Origin: an uncultured Clostridia bacterium
GTDB taxonomy: Bacteria > Bacillota > Clostridia > Christensenellales > UBA1242
DNA: 64,000 nt
NCBI GenBank assembly: GCA_934772445.1
Contig: CAKVMJ010000002.1
Location: forward strand, 10,407 to 74,406
Reading direction: 5' to 3'
In this document: positions 8,435 to 16,891 of the stretch, piece after piece
Layout: each line of letters starts with the position of its first letter
Position numbering within the stretch: position 1 is the first letter of the stretch
Made by a program: the position numbers and the translations under genes
Notes under the pieces: generated by a model
Databases searched by the model: none
The model's input: only the letters and a program-made list of their open reading frames with translations
What the model was told of the DNA's origin: nothing

Positions 8435-11400
8435 TTACTTATAATTATTTGTACTAGAAATTTCTTTAATTTCTTCATTTAGTTCGTTGATTTCATTTTT
8501 AATTTCATCAACTCTAACTTTCTTGTAATCAAGTTCAAATTGAAGTTTGTTAATTTTCTTTTCAGTAGCAGCTTCAAGTTTTTCAATTTTTGCTTTAATT
8601 GCATTTTCTTGTTTTTCAATATCTGCAATCTTTTTATTGAATTCCTTATCTTCTGAAGATGTGGTTGCTCTTTTATCGATTGCTATTTTAGCATTGTGTT
8701 CTTGAGTTATTTCATCATCTTGTTTATCTAATTCCTTTAATTGTTCTTTATAGCCTTGAACATCTGCATTTAATGAATTAGCAATTTCATCTATTTGTTT
8801 ATCTGTGTTTGCTTTTGCTTGATTATAAGTTTCTTCTTCTTTAGCCAAATCTGATTTTAATTCTTCAAGCATTTGCTTTCTAAGTTCGATTTGCTCTTTA
8901 GCACTTAAACCTTTCTCTAAAGTTTTTCTTCTATCATAAGATGAAGTATTTTTCTTTTTAGAACTTGGTTTTTTCCAGTTAATTTTTCTTACTGTAAATC
9001 CAACTAATGCGATGATAAGTGCAATAGCTGTGATTGAACTTGAGATAGCCATCCAAATGCTTCCTGAATTGATATGATTATCTGTGTGATCATTGTCGTT
9101 ATCACTATTATCGTTATCATTATCATTGTTATTTTCTGTTGAAGATAATGAAATTTGTTTAACATTATCTGAAGAATCTGTTGCATTTGTGTAATCTGTA
9201 GTGTAAGCTTCTTCATTTTCAAGTTCTGTTAATTCTAAGTTCTTGAAATCTGCAATAGCGGTTAGGGCAGTGGTATCACTTCCTAAACCAATAACTAATC
9301 TAATATCAACTTCGCTTTCACCAGTTTTGATAAAGATATAATATTTTTTAAATCCGTTTGCTTCCACGATTTCGGTCATAGAATCTTCTTCTTTATCAAT
9401 TAAAACACCAAATCTTGCGCCACCTTCAATTCCATCTAAAATTGTAGTTTTAGCAAGAACAGTTATTTTATAAAAACTATTTGATGAAAGAGTAATTTTG
9501 TTTGTTGAAGTTAAAGTTAATTTAATATCATCTAATGTTTCGATATTTAAGCCTTGTTCATTTTGTGAAATAATATAATCGTTAGTGTTGGCTGTAATAT
9601 CCCAATTGTTGATATTCTTTAATAAATCTTTATTTAAGTCGATAGCATAAATATTATTCAATTTATCTTCTTCTAAAACTGTGCTAACTGTATCTAATTT
9701 AATAGCATCAAAGAAGATATAACCTCTAATGTTTTCAAAGTTTAATTCAACTTTGAATGAACCGCTATTTAAACCAGTTGAAATATATAATGAATATTTT
9801 TCCCAATTTGAATTTGTGTTTATATCATTAAATTCATAAATAACTAAATCATCATTCAAAACTTTTAATGAAGCTTTAGCATTTGTTCCTTTAACGGCAT
9901 AAATTGAGTTTGTATAGAATGTTAGCAAGTAGTTTGAACTCTTTGAAAGTGAAAACTCATCAGATGTGTAAGTTACCTTATTTTGAGTGTTTTCAGAACC
10001 TATAGCTAAAACATAGTTTTGATTAATAGAATCATAGTTTGTGATGCTAGGGAAGGTTGGGTGATTAGCTTTAACAGCTTCAATATCGCCAGTATTAACA
10101 ACACCAGCAAAGAAATTTTCATAATCTTGATGCTCGTTTAAAGTCCAGTTTGATGGAGTTAGAGGGTATGTTAATTCATTACCTTCATAAGATGCAACAT
10201 CAAAAGTATAGTTTGTAATTAAACCTGCAGTTGCATTTTTTAATAAATCCACAGCCACACAATTAGAACCCTTAGAACCAGTTGTGTAGTTAGAAGATGA
10301 GATTTGTTTTAAGTTAACATCATCAAAGAATACATAACCTTCGCTATTTAATTTTAATTGAAGAGCCACTTGAGTTTCTTCAAAATTTGCAGTGTGGATA
10401 TAAATTGAATAATTTGTCCAACCATTTCTATAATTGTTATCAGCAGAAACAGTTGTTGAAACTTTTAGTGAACTAGCAATGCTAGAATCAGCCTTGCCTT
10501 TGTTATCAATTTTAACTAATTGAATAATACCACCATCGCCAATATTGCAATCACTCTTTGCCCAAACAGATAATAGATAATATCTATTTGCTTGTAAGGT
10601 TAGGGTAGAACTTTGTACGCCAATTTCTCTAGCACCATTTTCGCTATAAATAAATAATGCTTTATTGTTGCTTTTTGAGTTATTTGATTTTGGATTTTCA
10701 ATATCATTATGAGCAAAACTTGAGAAAGAGATTTGCTTAATTGCATCATTACTTGCAATTGTTCCTAATGATGTCCAACCGGTAATCTCATTTATTAAAC
10801 CATTTTCAAAACCGTTATTTTCAACAGAAGTTAGTTCTTGATAATCTGTTAATGAAATTAAAGATTTTTTACTATCATCTGCATCTTCATAAGCAGTTTT
10901 GAATGAGCTTTCTGTATAACGAGCCACTTTAACATCGTTGAAGAATACAGCACCTCTGCAAACATCTGATTTATTTTCGCCACCAACCCAAAGTTGAAGT
11001 TCTAAGCTTTCATTAGTATAAGGGCTAGTTTCAATAAAGAATGTTCTATTATCCCAAGCATTATTTGTGGTTAAAGTTTCAAATTTATTTTCTGTTTTGA
11101 TTTCACTATTTGAAAGATTTTTTAAATAGATGCTCGCAAAACTATCACTATCGCCATAAGAACTTGAAGCTTTTGTGGTTTTATAGGTAATTGTGATGGA
11201 ATAATAAGAATTTGATTCTAAAGTGAATTTAGATGAGGTTTTATAACCAAGCCTTCCAAGACCATCGAATGAATTTAACATAAGATATGTTTCTTCTTCA
11301 TCTTCCATATAAGCGCTTGGAGCTTCGATTAATTTAAACCTATTCCATAATGTTTTACCATCATCAGCATCTTCTGCTTTTTGCATAGAAGTTCTCTTAA

Positions 11401-11644
11401 CTGAACCAGATTTATATAATGAACTATTATATCCATCATAAGAGATGCTAGACCAACCTGTTAGGGAAGCTATAGAATCTGATTCACTAGATTGTTTGAA
11501 TGTGTTATTAGTGATAGGATTTGTAAAAACTTCTTTAGCAAAAACTAAATTGGCATTAGCAAAAACTAAAGAGCATAAAACACCAACGATTAATAACATA
11601 CTCATAACTATTAAACTGAATTTGTTTTTTTTGCCTGATTTCAT
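8435..11644 (-). CDS. Large exported protein with jelly-roll (CBM-like) modules, membrane anchor and cytoplasmic coiled coil
   Basis: The start at ATG 11644 is chosen for its AAAGGCGGA site; an in-frame ATG 42 bp upstream lacks one. The 1069-residue product has a signal peptide (residues 1-36). It then has about four repeated beta-rich modules of 200-250 residues, each with the pattern NGFENG...W...Y.L.VWAK...VFFDDVNL, typical of carbohydrate-binding CBM4/9/22-like jelly rolls. An Asn/Asp-rich linker follows, then one membrane helix near residue 890. The last 170 or so residues are highly charged heptad coiled coil on the cytoplasmic side. The topology suggests a surface receptor or scaffold coupling outside ligand binding to an inside assembly. 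I know no named family with this layout. Confidence 0.7.
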   Translation of the reverse strand: MKSGKKNKFSLIVMSMLLIVGVLCSLVFANANLVFAKEVFTNPITNNTFKQSSESDSIASLTGWSSISYDGYNSSLYKSGSVKRTSMQKAEDADDGKTLWNRFKLIEAPSAYMEDEEETYLMLNSFDGLGRLGYKTSSKFTLESNSYYSITITYKTTKASSSYGDSDSFASIYLKNLSNSEIKTENKFETLTTNNAWDNRTFFIETSPYTNESLELQLWVGGENKSDVCRGAVFFNDVKVARYTESSFKTAYEDADDSKKSLISLTDYQELTSVENNGFENGLINEITGWTSLGTIASNDAIKQISFSSFAHNDIENPKSNNSKSNNKALFIYSENGAREIGVQSSTLTLQANRYYLLSVWAKSDCNIGDGGIIQLVKIDNKGKADSSIASSLKVSTTVSADNNYRNGWTNYSIYIHTANFEETQVALQLKLNSEGYVFFDDVNLKQISSSNYTTGSKGSNCVAVDLLKNATAGLITNYTFDVASYEGNELTYPLTPSNWTLNEHQDYENFFAGVVNTGDIEAVKANHPTFPSITNYDSINQNYVLAIGSENTQNKVTYTSDEFSLSKSSNYLLTFYTNSIYAVKGTNAKASLKVLNDDLVIYEFNDINTNSNWEKYSLYISTGLNSGSFKVELNFENIRGYIFFDAIKLDTVSTVLEEDKLNNIYAIDLNKDLLKNINNWDITANTNDYIISQNEQGLNIETLDDIKLTLTSTNKITLSSNSFYKITVLAKTTILDGIEGGARFGVLIDKEEDSMTEIVEANGFKKYYIFIKTGESEVDIRLVIGLGSDTTALTAIADFKNLELTELENEEAYTTDYTNATDSSDNVKQISLSSTENNNDNDNDNSDNDNDHTDNHINSGSIWMAISSSITAIALIIALVGFTVRKINWKKPSSKKKNTSSYDRRKTLEKGLSAKEQIELRKQMLEELKSDLAKEEETYNQAKANTDKQIDEIANSLNADVQGYKEQLKELDKQDDEITQEHNAKIAIDKRATTSSEDKEFNKKIADIEKQENAIKAKIEKLEAATEKKINKLQFELDYKKVRVDEIKNEINELNEEIKEISSTNNYK

Positions 11645-11907
11645 AAGTATCCGCCTTTTAAAATATAAGTAATTTCCTAGTTGCAAATAAAGTTATAATA
11701 TAATATCTAATAGAGTTTATAATATAATTTACATACAAATTGATTATAACTTAATTCAAATAATTATTCAACTAAAATAATGTAGATTTATTCTTTTTTT
11801 TTCGTTATTATTTGAAATTTTGCGTTCAAATACCCATTTGGAAAATTTTTCCAATTTTATTTTGTTTAAATTTTTATTTTTTATTCATAATTGCGAATAC
11901 TATTATT

Positions 11908-12348
11908 ATGAAAATTTTAGATTATAATTTTGAAGTTCGATGTAATGGCTATACTAAGTTCTTTTCTAAGAAACAAGAAAAAAGCCAACCTAAAAAAGTT
12001 TGGCTTGCGCTTATATGCGGAGTTTTTATTGGATTTATAAATGGATTCTTTGGTGGAGGGGGAGGTATGATATGCGTACCTGTTTTAACATCTATCTTAA
12101 AACTTCCAGAAAAGGTGGCTCATGCAACCACTATTTTAATAATCCTACCAATGTGTGTTACTAGTCTAATAATATACTTTTTAAATTCCGAATTAAATTT
12201 AGCACTCTCTTGGCCAATCTTAGTTGGATTTGTGGTGGGTGGTGTTATAGGTGCAATAATACTTAAAAAAATTAATAATGATATTTTAAAGTTAATTTTC
12301 GATTTTATCATCTTGAGTGCTGGTATTCTTAGTTTGATTAAGTTTTGA
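11908..12348 (+). CDS. Half-size TauE/SafE-family transporter subunit
   Basis: From the ATG at 11908 the product is 146 residues with four membrane helices. It carries the family hallmark FINGFFGGGGGMICVPVLT followed by AHATTILIILPMC. Full TauE/SafE proteins (sulfite, taurine or related anion exporters) are about 250 residues and consist of two such halves. This is one half, and a second half lies on the other strand. An upstream ATG (11812) would add a poorly conserved AT-rich leader and is not preferred. No Shine-Dalgarno sequence is visible. The transported anion cannot be told. Confidence 0.75.
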   Translation: MKILDYNFEVRCNGYTKFFSKKQEKSQPKKVWLALICGVFIGFINGFFGGGGGMICVPVLTSILKLPEKVAHATTILIILPMCVTSLIIYFLNSELNLALSWPILVGFVVGGVIGAIILKKINNDILKLIFDFIILSAGILSLIKF

Positions 12349-12717
12349 TTTAACTTTTTGATAGATAAACACAATAATTTGATAAACACCAATCATAATT
12401 AAAAATATGCCAAAATATAACTTTAAACTTTTGTTCGAAATAGAATTTGCAAGCATTGCACTTAAAAAAGATGTAATTGCACCTGTAATTACAATTGGTA
12501 TGCCTATTTTTAAGTTTACTAATTTGTTTTTAAAATGAATAATTAGCGAAACAACTGCCATTGGTAAGAATGCAAGCAGGTTAATACCTTGAGCAGTTTT
12601 TTGAGCGAACTCGAATATAATAGTTAAAACTGGAATTAAAAAAGTACCTCCGCCCATTCCCATTCCAGCGATTATTCCGCTAATTGTTCCAGCAATAATA
12701 TAAAATAAAATTTCCAT
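12292..12717 (-). CDS. Half-size TauE/SafE-family transporter subunit (opposite strand)
   Basis: The 141-residue product has four membrane helices and the motif GIIAGMGMGGGTFLIPVLT followed by AQGINLLAFLPMAVVSL, the second type of TauE/SafE half. Its 3' end overlaps that of the plus-strand half by 57 bp. In related bacteria such halves usually sit in tandem; here they converge. Together they would make one full pseudosymmetric transporter, but this is inference. The ATG at 12717 is preferred over 12732; neither has a clear Shine-Dalgarno sequence, and a terminator-like hairpin sits just upstream. Confidence 0.75.
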   Translation of the reverse strand: MEILFYIIAGTISGIIAGMGMGGGTFLIPVLTIIFEFAQKTAQGINLLAFLPMAVVSLIIHFKNKLVNLKIGIPIVITGAITSFLSAMLANSISNKSLKLYFGIFLIMIGVYQIIVFIYQKVKSKLNQTKNTSTQDDKIEN

Positions 12718-12723
12718 AATAAA

Positions 12724-12760
12724 AATAAGCAAAATTAATCTTTTGCTTATTTATTTTTTA
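12724..12760. terminator. Terminator hairpin between beta-propeller gene and TauE half
   Basis: AATAAGCAAAA pairs with TTTTGCTTATT around a six-base loop, with T-rich sequence on both sides. On the minus strand it ends the gene at 12800-15232, only a few bases before the start codon of the next gene. Confidence 0.7.
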
Positions 12761-12799
12761 CTAAATTAAAAGTTTTTATACAATAATTATATCCCTAAA

Positions 12800-15232
12800 T
12801 TAAGCCTTTTTTCTGTTTTTCATTTTAATATAGAAAATAAGCAAGAATATCCCGCTAACTAAAGCAATTGAGCTTATAATTATAGCAGTTAATTGACTAG
12901 AATTAATACCATTTAATCTTATAAATTTAGTTTCAACCCAGCCAACTTGTTCCACTTGGTTTTCATCATAATAAGTGATATAAGTTAATGTTTTTGTGCT
13001 ATCTAATTTATCAACATAAATTCTATATTCGTGAGGTAAGGTTGTTTTAATATTATTCTCATCAATAGAGTTGAATCTATAAATATTAACTGTGTTATCT
13101 TTATCATAAGCATTTATTTTGGCATTTGATTCTTTTAGGTTTACCACATCTTCTTCATTAAAGAAAACATCAGCTGAATTAATATAACCATAACAATTTT
13201 CTAAATAAACGATAAAGAAATTGTTGCCAGCGAAAGAGATAGGGTATTTAGAATAAATTGTTTTATAACTATCTATTTCAAGAGTTTCTAAAACTTCAAC
13301 ATTAGATGAATTTAAACCTGATGGTTTTGCAAAAACATAAGTTTTAGTGTTTGCAGTTTTAATACTAGTTGGTCTTTCAATATAATTAAAATCAACATTG
13401 GTATATAATCTTATTGCACAAATTGCGTTATCAAATGCATAAATAATTCCGCTAGTTGGGTTGATAGAAATATCGTAAAAACTGCTAAAATCTGCCTTTG
13501 TTTCGGATTTTATTGTAAAATTATTATTAAGATATTTTATTTTAGAAATTGTGTTATCAGATAGAGCATAGATGTTATCAAATTCATCAACTGCTATGCT
13601 TCTAATATTGGAAATTAATGTTGTTTTAGCTTCTAATCCGCCAAATTCGGAAAGAATATATAAACCGTTTGATGAATAGAAAATAATCTTATTTGAATTT
13701 GGTAAAACATCAATTAAGCAGTTTTCATCAAACCCTAAGATTGAATTAAAGTTTAACACAACGGCAGAAGGGGAGGAAGCACTGCAAGTAAGCAAGCCTT
13801 TAGCGGTTAAAATAATTAAAGTTTCGTTAATTTTTTTCAAACCTAGAATTGTTGGGATAGATGTTAAAGTTGAATCAATTGAATATTGGGTTATTGCAAG
13901 AGTTTCATTTGTTTCAAGGTTGTATTTAATAACTGCACTTGTTGTTGAAGAGATTTTTACGCTATAAAAAAGTATATTTTCAGTAAATTGTACAGGGTGG
14001 TTAGCGTTTACAGATAATGGATAAGTGTTTTTTAAAACATTGGCTTTATTATTTGAAATTAATTGAATACGGTTGTTTAATGGGTCGCCAACAAGTATTT
14101 TGTCGTTTGAACTAACACTTAATGTGGCATTCTTGTTAAATCTTCCCAAACTTCCACAAACAGAAGCTATTAAAACATTTTCGCCAATCATCTCAGCACC
14201 ATTATCACTTATATTTAATGCAAAAGATTGAATACTTTTAGTTCCGTTATCCGCAACAAGCATTTTACCATTAAAGAATTTTATATCAATAGGAGAGTTA
14301 ATTCTTCCGCATTTAAAGCCATTATTATCTTCTAAGGTTTCATCGCCTTTTTTCCAGTTTGTTTGGTCAATACTCTCAGTTAGTGGTATATCTGTTTTTA
14401 CTAAGCAAACATTTTTAGTTGAAATAGCAAGCACATAGTCATTTAGATTTTTTTGTGCAACTATTAAAACTGATGCGTTTGATGGATAAAATTTACTTGG
14501 ATTATTAATTACAATCGTTGGAAGAACAGAAATTGTGAATAATTTATTTTGATTTGTTTCATCACCAGCCACTGCATAGATTTTGTTTTCGTTTGAATTT
14601 GCGATATTTGAGAACTTGGTGATAGGGCTAGTTGAACTAGTATTATCGTTTATATCTTTAATTGTGATAATTCCAGAACTCTTAATTTGTATGCAATTTT
14701 CATTAGTGATAAGGTAGTAGTATTTCAGAAAAGTTGGATTTAGAGTTGAAATAAAGATTTGAGAAGAATTATCATTTGCAGTTTCGATAATGGAGATTTT
14801 ATCAAATAAATTAATATTGAAATTATTATTTGTTTCATCTTTTATGTTGATTTTCTCAAAATTGGATAAAGAATAAACATTTAAAATACTTCCGCTAGAT
14901 TTTTTATCGCCAATAAATAAAAACTTATTTGAAAGTTTTAGATATTCAATATTTTCAAAATGTTCTAATAATTTTTCAGATTTATTTCTTCTATTTAAAA
15001 TTTCAATGCTAGAGGAATTAGTTGTGTAAACAATAAAACTGCTATTAACATCAAAGCAGGTTATGTTTGTTAAATCTTTTGAAAACTCACTATCCTCAAT
15101 ATAAAGTTCGCTTAAAATTGAATCATCTGCTATTTCATCGGCAAAAACATCTACTTGGTTAAAACCACTAAATAAAGCCGAAATTAATATACAAATTGTT
15201 ATAAAATATAAATAAATTTTCCTATTTTTCAT
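12800..15232 (-). CDS. Exported beta-propeller-like protein with SH3-like region and C-terminal membrane anchor
   Basis: The 810-residue product starts with a signal peptide (residues 1-32, ending near VFADE). It continues with many short beta repeats containing NHL/propeller-like phrases (VDEFDNIYALSDNTISKI, FNGKMLVADNGTKSIQSF, ILVGDPLNNRIQLIS). Residues of about 640-780 resemble bacterial SH3 modules ending in GWVETKFIRLNG. A C-terminal helix and a basic tail (KMKNRKKA) then anchor it. The orientation is outside-facing. AGGATAAATCAA precedes the ATG. The substrate is unknown. The SH3 protein at 16026-16787 shares the same export, SH3 and C-anchor design. Confidence 0.72.
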   Translation of the reverse strand: MKNRKIYLYFITICILISALFSGFNQVDVFADEIADDSILSELYIEDSEFSKDLTNITCFDVNSSFIVYTTNSSSIEILNRRNKSEKLLEHFENIEYLKLSNKFLFIGDKKSSGSILNVYSLSNFEKINIKDETNNNFNINLFDKISIIETANDNSSQIFISTLNPTFLKYYYLITNENCIQIKSSGIITIKDINDNTSSTSPITKFSNIANSNENKIYAVAGDETNQNKLFTISVLPTIVINNPSKFYPSNASVLIVAQKNLNDYVLAISTKNVCLVKTDIPLTESIDQTNWKKGDETLEDNNGFKCGRINSPIDIKFFNGKMLVADNGTKSIQSFALNISDNGAEMIGENVLIASVCGSLGRFNKNATLSVSSNDKILVGDPLNNRIQLISNNKANVLKNTYPLSVNANHPVQFTENILFYSVKISSTTSAVIKYNLETNETLAITQYSIDSTLTSIPTILGLKKINETLIILTAKGLLTCSASSPSAVVLNFNSILGFDENCLIDVLPNSNKIIFYSSNGLYILSEFGGLEAKTTLISNIRSIAVDEFDNIYALSDNTISKIKYLNNNFTIKSETKADFSSFYDISINPTSGIIYAFDNAICAIRLYTNVDFNYIERPTSIKTANTKTYVFAKPSGLNSSNVEVLETLEIDSYKTIYSKYPISFAGNNFFIVYLENCYGYINSADVFFNEEDVVNLKESNAKINAYDKDNTVNIYRFNSIDENNIKTTLPHEYRIYVDKLDSTKTLTYITYYDENQVEQVGWVETKFIRLNGINSSQLTAIIISSIALVSGIFLLIFYIKMKNRKKA

Positions 15233-15260
15233 TTGATTTATCCTATATATATTTTTATCT

Positions 15261-15290
15261 ATAATATATAATATAACATTATTTAATCAA
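15261..15290 (-). promoter_or_regulatory. Promoter of the beta-propeller gene
   Basis: Read on the minus strand, TTGATT (15290-15285) is followed after 18 bp by TATTAT (15266-15261), about 30 bp before the start codon. Confidence 0.5.
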
Positions 15291-15402
15291 TAACAAACAA
15301 AATTAATTACTTTAAAGAATTTAATGTACAACTTCATAAAATTTTTGTAATGCACCAAATTTGATGCTGGTAAAAAATGGAAAAATTTGTTGACATTGAC
15401 TA

Positions 15403-15432
15403 TTGATTTTTTTTATTTTAACATATTATAAT
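15403..15432 (+). promoter_or_regulatory. Promoter of the sigma-like late activator
   Basis: TTGATT (15403-15408), an 18-bp spacer and a perfect TATAAT (15427-15432) form a vegetative promoter. The expected start point near 15439 falls inside the SOS box, so a bound repressor would block transcription. Confidence 0.7.
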
Positions 15433-15447
15433 AGAACAAATGTTCTA
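15432..15447. promoter_or_regulatory. LexA (SOS) box over the transcription start
   Basis: TAGAACAAATGTTCTA is a perfect palindrome around a two-base centre. It contains GAAC-N4-GTTC, the Gram-positive LexA/DinR operator core, and its inner bases A-A-A-T fit the RNRY rule of the B. subtilis consensus. It abuts the TATAAT of the promoter. I noticed no second box of this form near any other gene in the window, although a pattern scan was not possible. Confidence 0.85.
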
Positions 15448-15518
15448 AGATATTGCAAAAAATTTTAGAAAATTTGAAACAAAATAGCAAATTGAAATTA
15501 ATTAAAAGGAGTTGAATT

Positions 15519-16031
15519 ATGAAATTAGAAGATTGGAGTAAGATTATTTTATCTTATTACAGTTATTTGGAGCAATCTGTGAAAGCGATAGATAAATTTG
15601 TTTTAGATAAATGCGTTTATACATCATACTTTGATTGTGGATTAAATTTTGACATTGAGAAAAGATTTAACAAAGTTATGGAACTAATAGATAAAAAAAG
15701 GCGTTTTATAAATCTAAAAGTAATAATCGAAAAAGCTCTCACGCAAATTAATGAAAAATATAGGAAAATATTAGTTTTGTTTTATATAGACCAATTATCT
15801 TGTGAAGAAATTGCAAGATTAATGAATTTGAATATAAGAACATTTTTTAGATATAAAAATCAGGCCATAACATCGTTTTCAAAGGCATTATCAAGAGAGG
15901 GGTTTAATATTGAATATTTCAATGAAAACTATGCTTCAGATAAATGGTTATTTATGGTTAATACATATCACACAAAATGCGGAAATATGAAAAGAATTAA
16001 TGAATATAAGTTAATAAGTTCGTTTTTATAA
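15519..16031 (+). CDS. Sigma-region-4-like transcription activator (ArpU/Xpf-like phage late regulator)
   Basis: The 170-residue protein has a sigma-70 region 4 type helix-turn-helix at residues of about 72-122. The core is ALTQINEKYRKILVLFYIDQL followed by SCEEIARLMNLNIRTFFRYKNQA, the pattern shared by ArpU-family phage late activators and by PBSX Xpf. No region 2 core is present, so it is not a full sigma factor; it probably helps RNA polymerase at the structural operon that begins at 16892. AAGGAG precedes the ATG. Its promoter carries a LexA box, so expression should follow DNA damage. Its 3' end overlaps the convergent SH3 gene by 6 bp. The role as late activator is inferred from domain, position and the PBSX analogy. 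Confidence 0.75.
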   Translation: MKLEDWSKIILSYYSYLEQSVKAIDKFVLDKCVYTSYFDCGLNFDIEKRFNKVMELIDKKRRFINLKVIIEKALTQINEKYRKILVLFYIDQLSCEEIARLMNLNIRTFFRYKNQAITSFSKALSREGFNIEYFNENYASDKWLFMVNTYHTKCGNMKRINEYKLISSFL

Positions 16032-16787
16032 AAGAGAATCGTAATCAATTTTATCGTTTGAGCGAACCACTTTTGCTTTAACTTTTGGCTTTGATGGTGG
16101 TTTGAATAATAAAACCATTACAGCTATTACTGGTAACATTATAACACTAATTAAAATTATGCAAGTGGAATTAGATAAGGGATTTACAGTTAGAAAACCA
16201 TCGTTGTTTGAAAAACTTACAGTTTCTGTGTTTACGGAAATTGCAGGCAGATTATTTAAGTAACCATTATAAATATAGCCATAAACTCCCATATAGTCCA
16301 CAAGATACCAAATATTGCCAAAGTAGTCCATAACATAGTCGCCGTAAATTTTGCCAATATAGTTAATATCGCTGGAGTTGGCTGGAACCGTTAGTAAAAC
16401 AGTGGCGTTAGATGATGGTGCGGACCTTAAATTGCATTTAAAATTGTTTGTTTTGAGTTTTGCAATAGGATATGGATTTTTAGGTATTGATGAACAAATT
16501 TTAACATTTGTTTTTTCAACATATCCATTAACTCCGTTATAATTAACATTATAGAAGTTGTCGTTTTCAAAAACGCAGATTTTAACGAAATATGTGGGTT
16601 CTAGGTAACAAACGATATTTGAAATATCTAAGTTTGAATTAGCGGTTTTATAGAGTATGCAAGATTTTTGAATTTGTGCAAATTCATTATAGGCAAAATA
16701 TATTGAGTTTGGAAAAGTGCTAAGTAAAAGAATAAATAATATATTTATAAGCACGATAAAATTTAATTTATTTGTGTTAATTTTCAT
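16026..16787 (-). CDS. Exported SH3-domain protein with C-terminal membrane anchor
   Basis: The 253-residue product has an N-terminal signal or membrane segment (residues 10-32). It then has two SH3-like beta modules (about 40-98, ending in GVNGYVEKTNVKI, and 110-185, CNLRSAPSSNATVLLTVPAN with GVYGYIYNGYL), one membrane helix (about 207-228) and a basic cytoplasmic tail. SH3b modules of this type often bind cell-wall peptides. It lies between the late activator and the terminase but on the opposite strand, and it resembles the minus-strand surface genes to its left. I therefore regard it as a host surface protein rather than a virion gene. Confidence 0.7.
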   Translation of the reverse strand: MKINTNKLNFIVLINILFILLLSTFPNSIYFAYNEFAQIQKSCILYKTANSNLDISNIVCYLEPTYFVKICVFENDNFYNVNYNGVNGYVEKTNVKICSSIPKNPYPIAKLKTNNFKCNLRSAPSSNATVLLTVPANSSDINYIGKIYGDYVMDYFGNIWYLVDYMGVYGYIYNGYLNNLPAISVNTETVSFSNNDGFLTVNPLSNSTCIILISVIMLPVIAVMVLLFKPPSKPKVKAKVVRSNDKIDYDSLL

Positions 16788-16826
16788 CTTATTTATATTC
16801 TAAATAATAGAGGATTAAATCACAAT

Positions 16827-16840
16827 TTGAAAGTTGAAAG
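16827..16840 (+). promoter_or_regulatory. Tandem TTGAAAG repeat upstream of the terminase, candidate late-activator site
   Basis: Two head-to-tail copies of TTGAAAG (16827-16833 and 16834-16840) lie 52-65 bp before the terminase start codon, in the only upstream gap of the structural operon. There is no good SigA promoter there, so this is a reasonable candidate for the site used with the sigma-like activator. Inference only. Confidence 0.3.
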
Positions 16841-16891
16841 AATTTATGTTTTTTTGACTTTTTTTGTACTTTTCATTTAGGGGGTGAGATA

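Noticed and set aside
9004..9222. Alternative-frame ORF rich in Met/Ile/Thr inside the 1069-residue surface gene
   Set aside because: It is an out-of-frame reading of the Asn/Asp-repeat tract and adjacent sequence, without a ribosome site.
12120..12392. Minus-strand ORF over the plus-strand TauE half
   Set aside because: Shadow frame: the plus-strand product has clear family motifs, this one has none.
15390..15395. TTGACA as the -35 of the late-activator promoter
   Set aside because: It is 31 bp from TATAAT, far too distant; TTGATT at 15403 has the right 18-bp spacing.
16026..16787. SH3 protein as the missing endolysin or cell-wall-binding part of the virion cluster
   Set aside because: It is on the opposite strand, has a signal segment and a C-terminal membrane anchor, and contains no catalytic domain.
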